This document shows, in pieces, positions 63,205-64,000 of a stretch of 64,000 nucleotides of DNA. This DNA is from UBA1479 sp040218445 (lineage in GTDB: Bacteria; Pseudomonadota; Alphaproteobacteria; Rhodospirillales; Casp-alpha2). The position numbers and the translations under genes are program-made. The stretch covers positions 1 through 64,000 of the forward strand of contig JAVJRK010000012.1 in NCBI GenBank assembly GCA_040218445.1. The letters run 5' to 3'. The notes beneath the pieces are model-generated. The model was given only the letters and a program-made list of their open reading frames with translations, searched no databases and was not told where the DNA came from. The stretch's first letter is position 1; every line of letters begins with the position of its first letter.

Positions 63205-64000
63205 ATGACCGTACGTATCGCAATCAACGGCTTCGGTCGCATGGGCCGCCTGGCCCTGCGCGCGGCCTGGGGGTTCGACCCCGCCCGTCCGGAAACGCTG
63301 CAAGACCCGGACGGCGCCTGGGGCAAAGGCGACATCGACATCGTCCATATAAACGAGCCCGGCGGCACGGCGGAGATGGCGGCACACCTGATGGCTTTCG
63401 ACAGCGTCCATGGCCGCTGGCCCGTCGCGACACGGGCGGACGGCGATGGCGCCGTCCTCTTCGGCAACCGCCGCATGGGATATTCCAGCGCATCCAAGCC
63501 CGCCGAAATCGACTGGGCGGGCCTGGGCGTCGATTTGGTGTTGGACTGTTCCGGCAAGTTCAAGACCCGCGATGCTGTGGCACCCTATTACGCCGCCGGG
63601 GTGAAGAAGGTCGTCGTTTCCGCGCCGGTAAAGGGCGACGCCTTGAACATCGTCATGGGCGTCAACGACGATCTCTACGATCCGGATATCCATGATCTTG
63701 TGACTGCGGCATCCTGCACCACCAACTGTCTGGCCCCCGTGGTCAAGGTCATCCACGAAGGCATCGGCATCGACCACGGCATGATCACCACCATCCACGA
63801 CGTGACCAACACGCAGACGGTGATCGACAAGCCCATGAAGGATATGCGCCGCGCCCGATCGGCCCTGGCCAATCTGATCCCGACCTCGACCGGATCGGCC
63901 ACGGCGATCACCATGATTTTCCCCGAACTGAAGGGCAAACTGGACGGCATCGCCGTGCGGGTGCCGTTGCTTAACGCCTCCATCACCGACTGCGTGTTCG
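63205..64000 (+). CDS. ArsJ-type glyceraldehyde-3-phosphate dehydrogenase, partial
   Basis: The first 265 residues are seen; the gene leaves the window. NAD binding INGFGRMGRLALRA, active site SCTTNCLAP, and the phrases HLMAFDSVHGRW and PTSTGSATAITMIFPELKG agree with the arsenic-associated GAPDH branch that pairs with the efflux protein ArsJ. It makes 1-arseno-3-phosphoglycerate from arsenate for export. An insert of about 12 residues (RPETLQDPDGAWG) after the first helix is unusual. The next gene outside the window should be arsJ if this reading is right. Confidence 0.85.
   Translation, partial: MTVRIAINGFGRMGRLALRAAWGFDPARPETLQDPDGAWGKGDIDIVHINEPGGTAEMAAHLMAFDSVHGRWPVATRADGDGAVLFGNRRMGYSSASKPAEIDWAGLGVDLVLDCSGKFKTRDAVAPYYAAGVKKVVVSAPVKGDALNIVMGVNDDLYDPDIHDLVTAASCTTNCLAPVVKVIHEGIGIDHGMITTIHDVTNTQTVIDKPMKDMRRARSALANLIPTSTGSATAITMIFPELKGKLDGIAVRVPLLNASITDCVF

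Noticed and set aside
1..64000. CRISPR array, tRNA, rRNA, intact insertion sequence or integrase
   Set aside because: No regularly spaced identical repeats, no cloverleaf-like or rRNA stretches and no transposase or recombinase motifs were seen; a short tRNA could still have been missed by eye.

Overview
GC-rich, gene-dense chromosome- or megaplasmid-like DNA from a Gram-negative bacterium, most likely an alphaproteobacterium of the Rhodospirillales type. This rests on the class I PHA synthase, the alphaproteobacterial porin tail, FecI/FecR/TonB iron systems, an AfArsR-like ArsR and long Liv-type ABC operons. The species cannot be named from the sequence. I saw no rRNA, tRNA, CRISPR array, intact transposase or integrase.

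Region by region. (1) 1-9.7 kb, minus strand: a metal-stress block. It holds small secreted proteins, a copper-type P-type ATPase broken by a frameshift and by a deletion that joins it to a porin tail, an APC permease, a lipoprotein, and an operon running from a YncE-like propeller through DUF2933, an ICMT-like methyltransferase, an orphan Rieske protein, a PepSY-like protein and a cytochrome c to NhaA. (2) 9.7-16.4 kb, minus: DUF3141 hydrolase - ackA - pta - phaC - fabI. (3) 16.5-20.4 kb, minus: beta-CASP nuclease - archaeal-type (thymidine/AMP) phosphorylase - PRPP synthetase, then a CPBP protease. (4) 21.6-31.7 kb: an accessory island with a 1113-residue Cys-repeat/propeller protein, a GAF-LytTR regulator, a lipoprotein secretin with TPRs, an 850-residue tectonin-like propeller and a divergent small protein, bracketed by imperfect direct repeats. 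(5) 31.9-39.5 kb: livHMGF, a Tat-type binding protein, nitrilase and a LysR regulator, with an isonitrile-hydratase-like DJ-1 protein upstream. (6) 39.7-46.6 kb: a second Liv system with an M20 amidohydrolase and an XRE-cupin regulator. (7) 46.9-58.8 kb: two TonB receptors, each with its own FecR/FecI pair, plus PepSY, DUF3325, DUF3649 and a DUF4136-like lipoprotein. (8) 59.1-64 kb, plus: arsR-arsC-acr3, then CoA-transferase, MBL hydrolase and an ArsJ-type GAPDH that runs off the end.

How it works together. Four minus-strand units in the first 16.5 kb (ATPase, lipoprotein-APC, YncE operon, DUF3141-fabI operon) share one promoter design: TTGACC, a 19-bp spacer and a CTCC-N7-GGAG dyad centred at a constant distance. 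This is the hallmark of MerR-family (CueR-like) control and ties acetate/PHA/fatty-acid enzymes to a metal-response regulon whose regulator lies outside the window. In the iron cluster, a GGTTTC-N11/12-CGTC element precedes the PepSY operon, DUF3649 and the first TonB receptor, a candidate target of the nearby ECF sigma factor; Fur-box-like sequences precede both sigma genes and the second receptor.

The best candidate for an undescribed system is the 21.7-31.5 kb secretin/propeller island: an orphan outer-membrane secretin without ATPase, inner-membrane platform or pseudopilins, co-oriented with two large secreted propeller proteins and a LytTR regulator.
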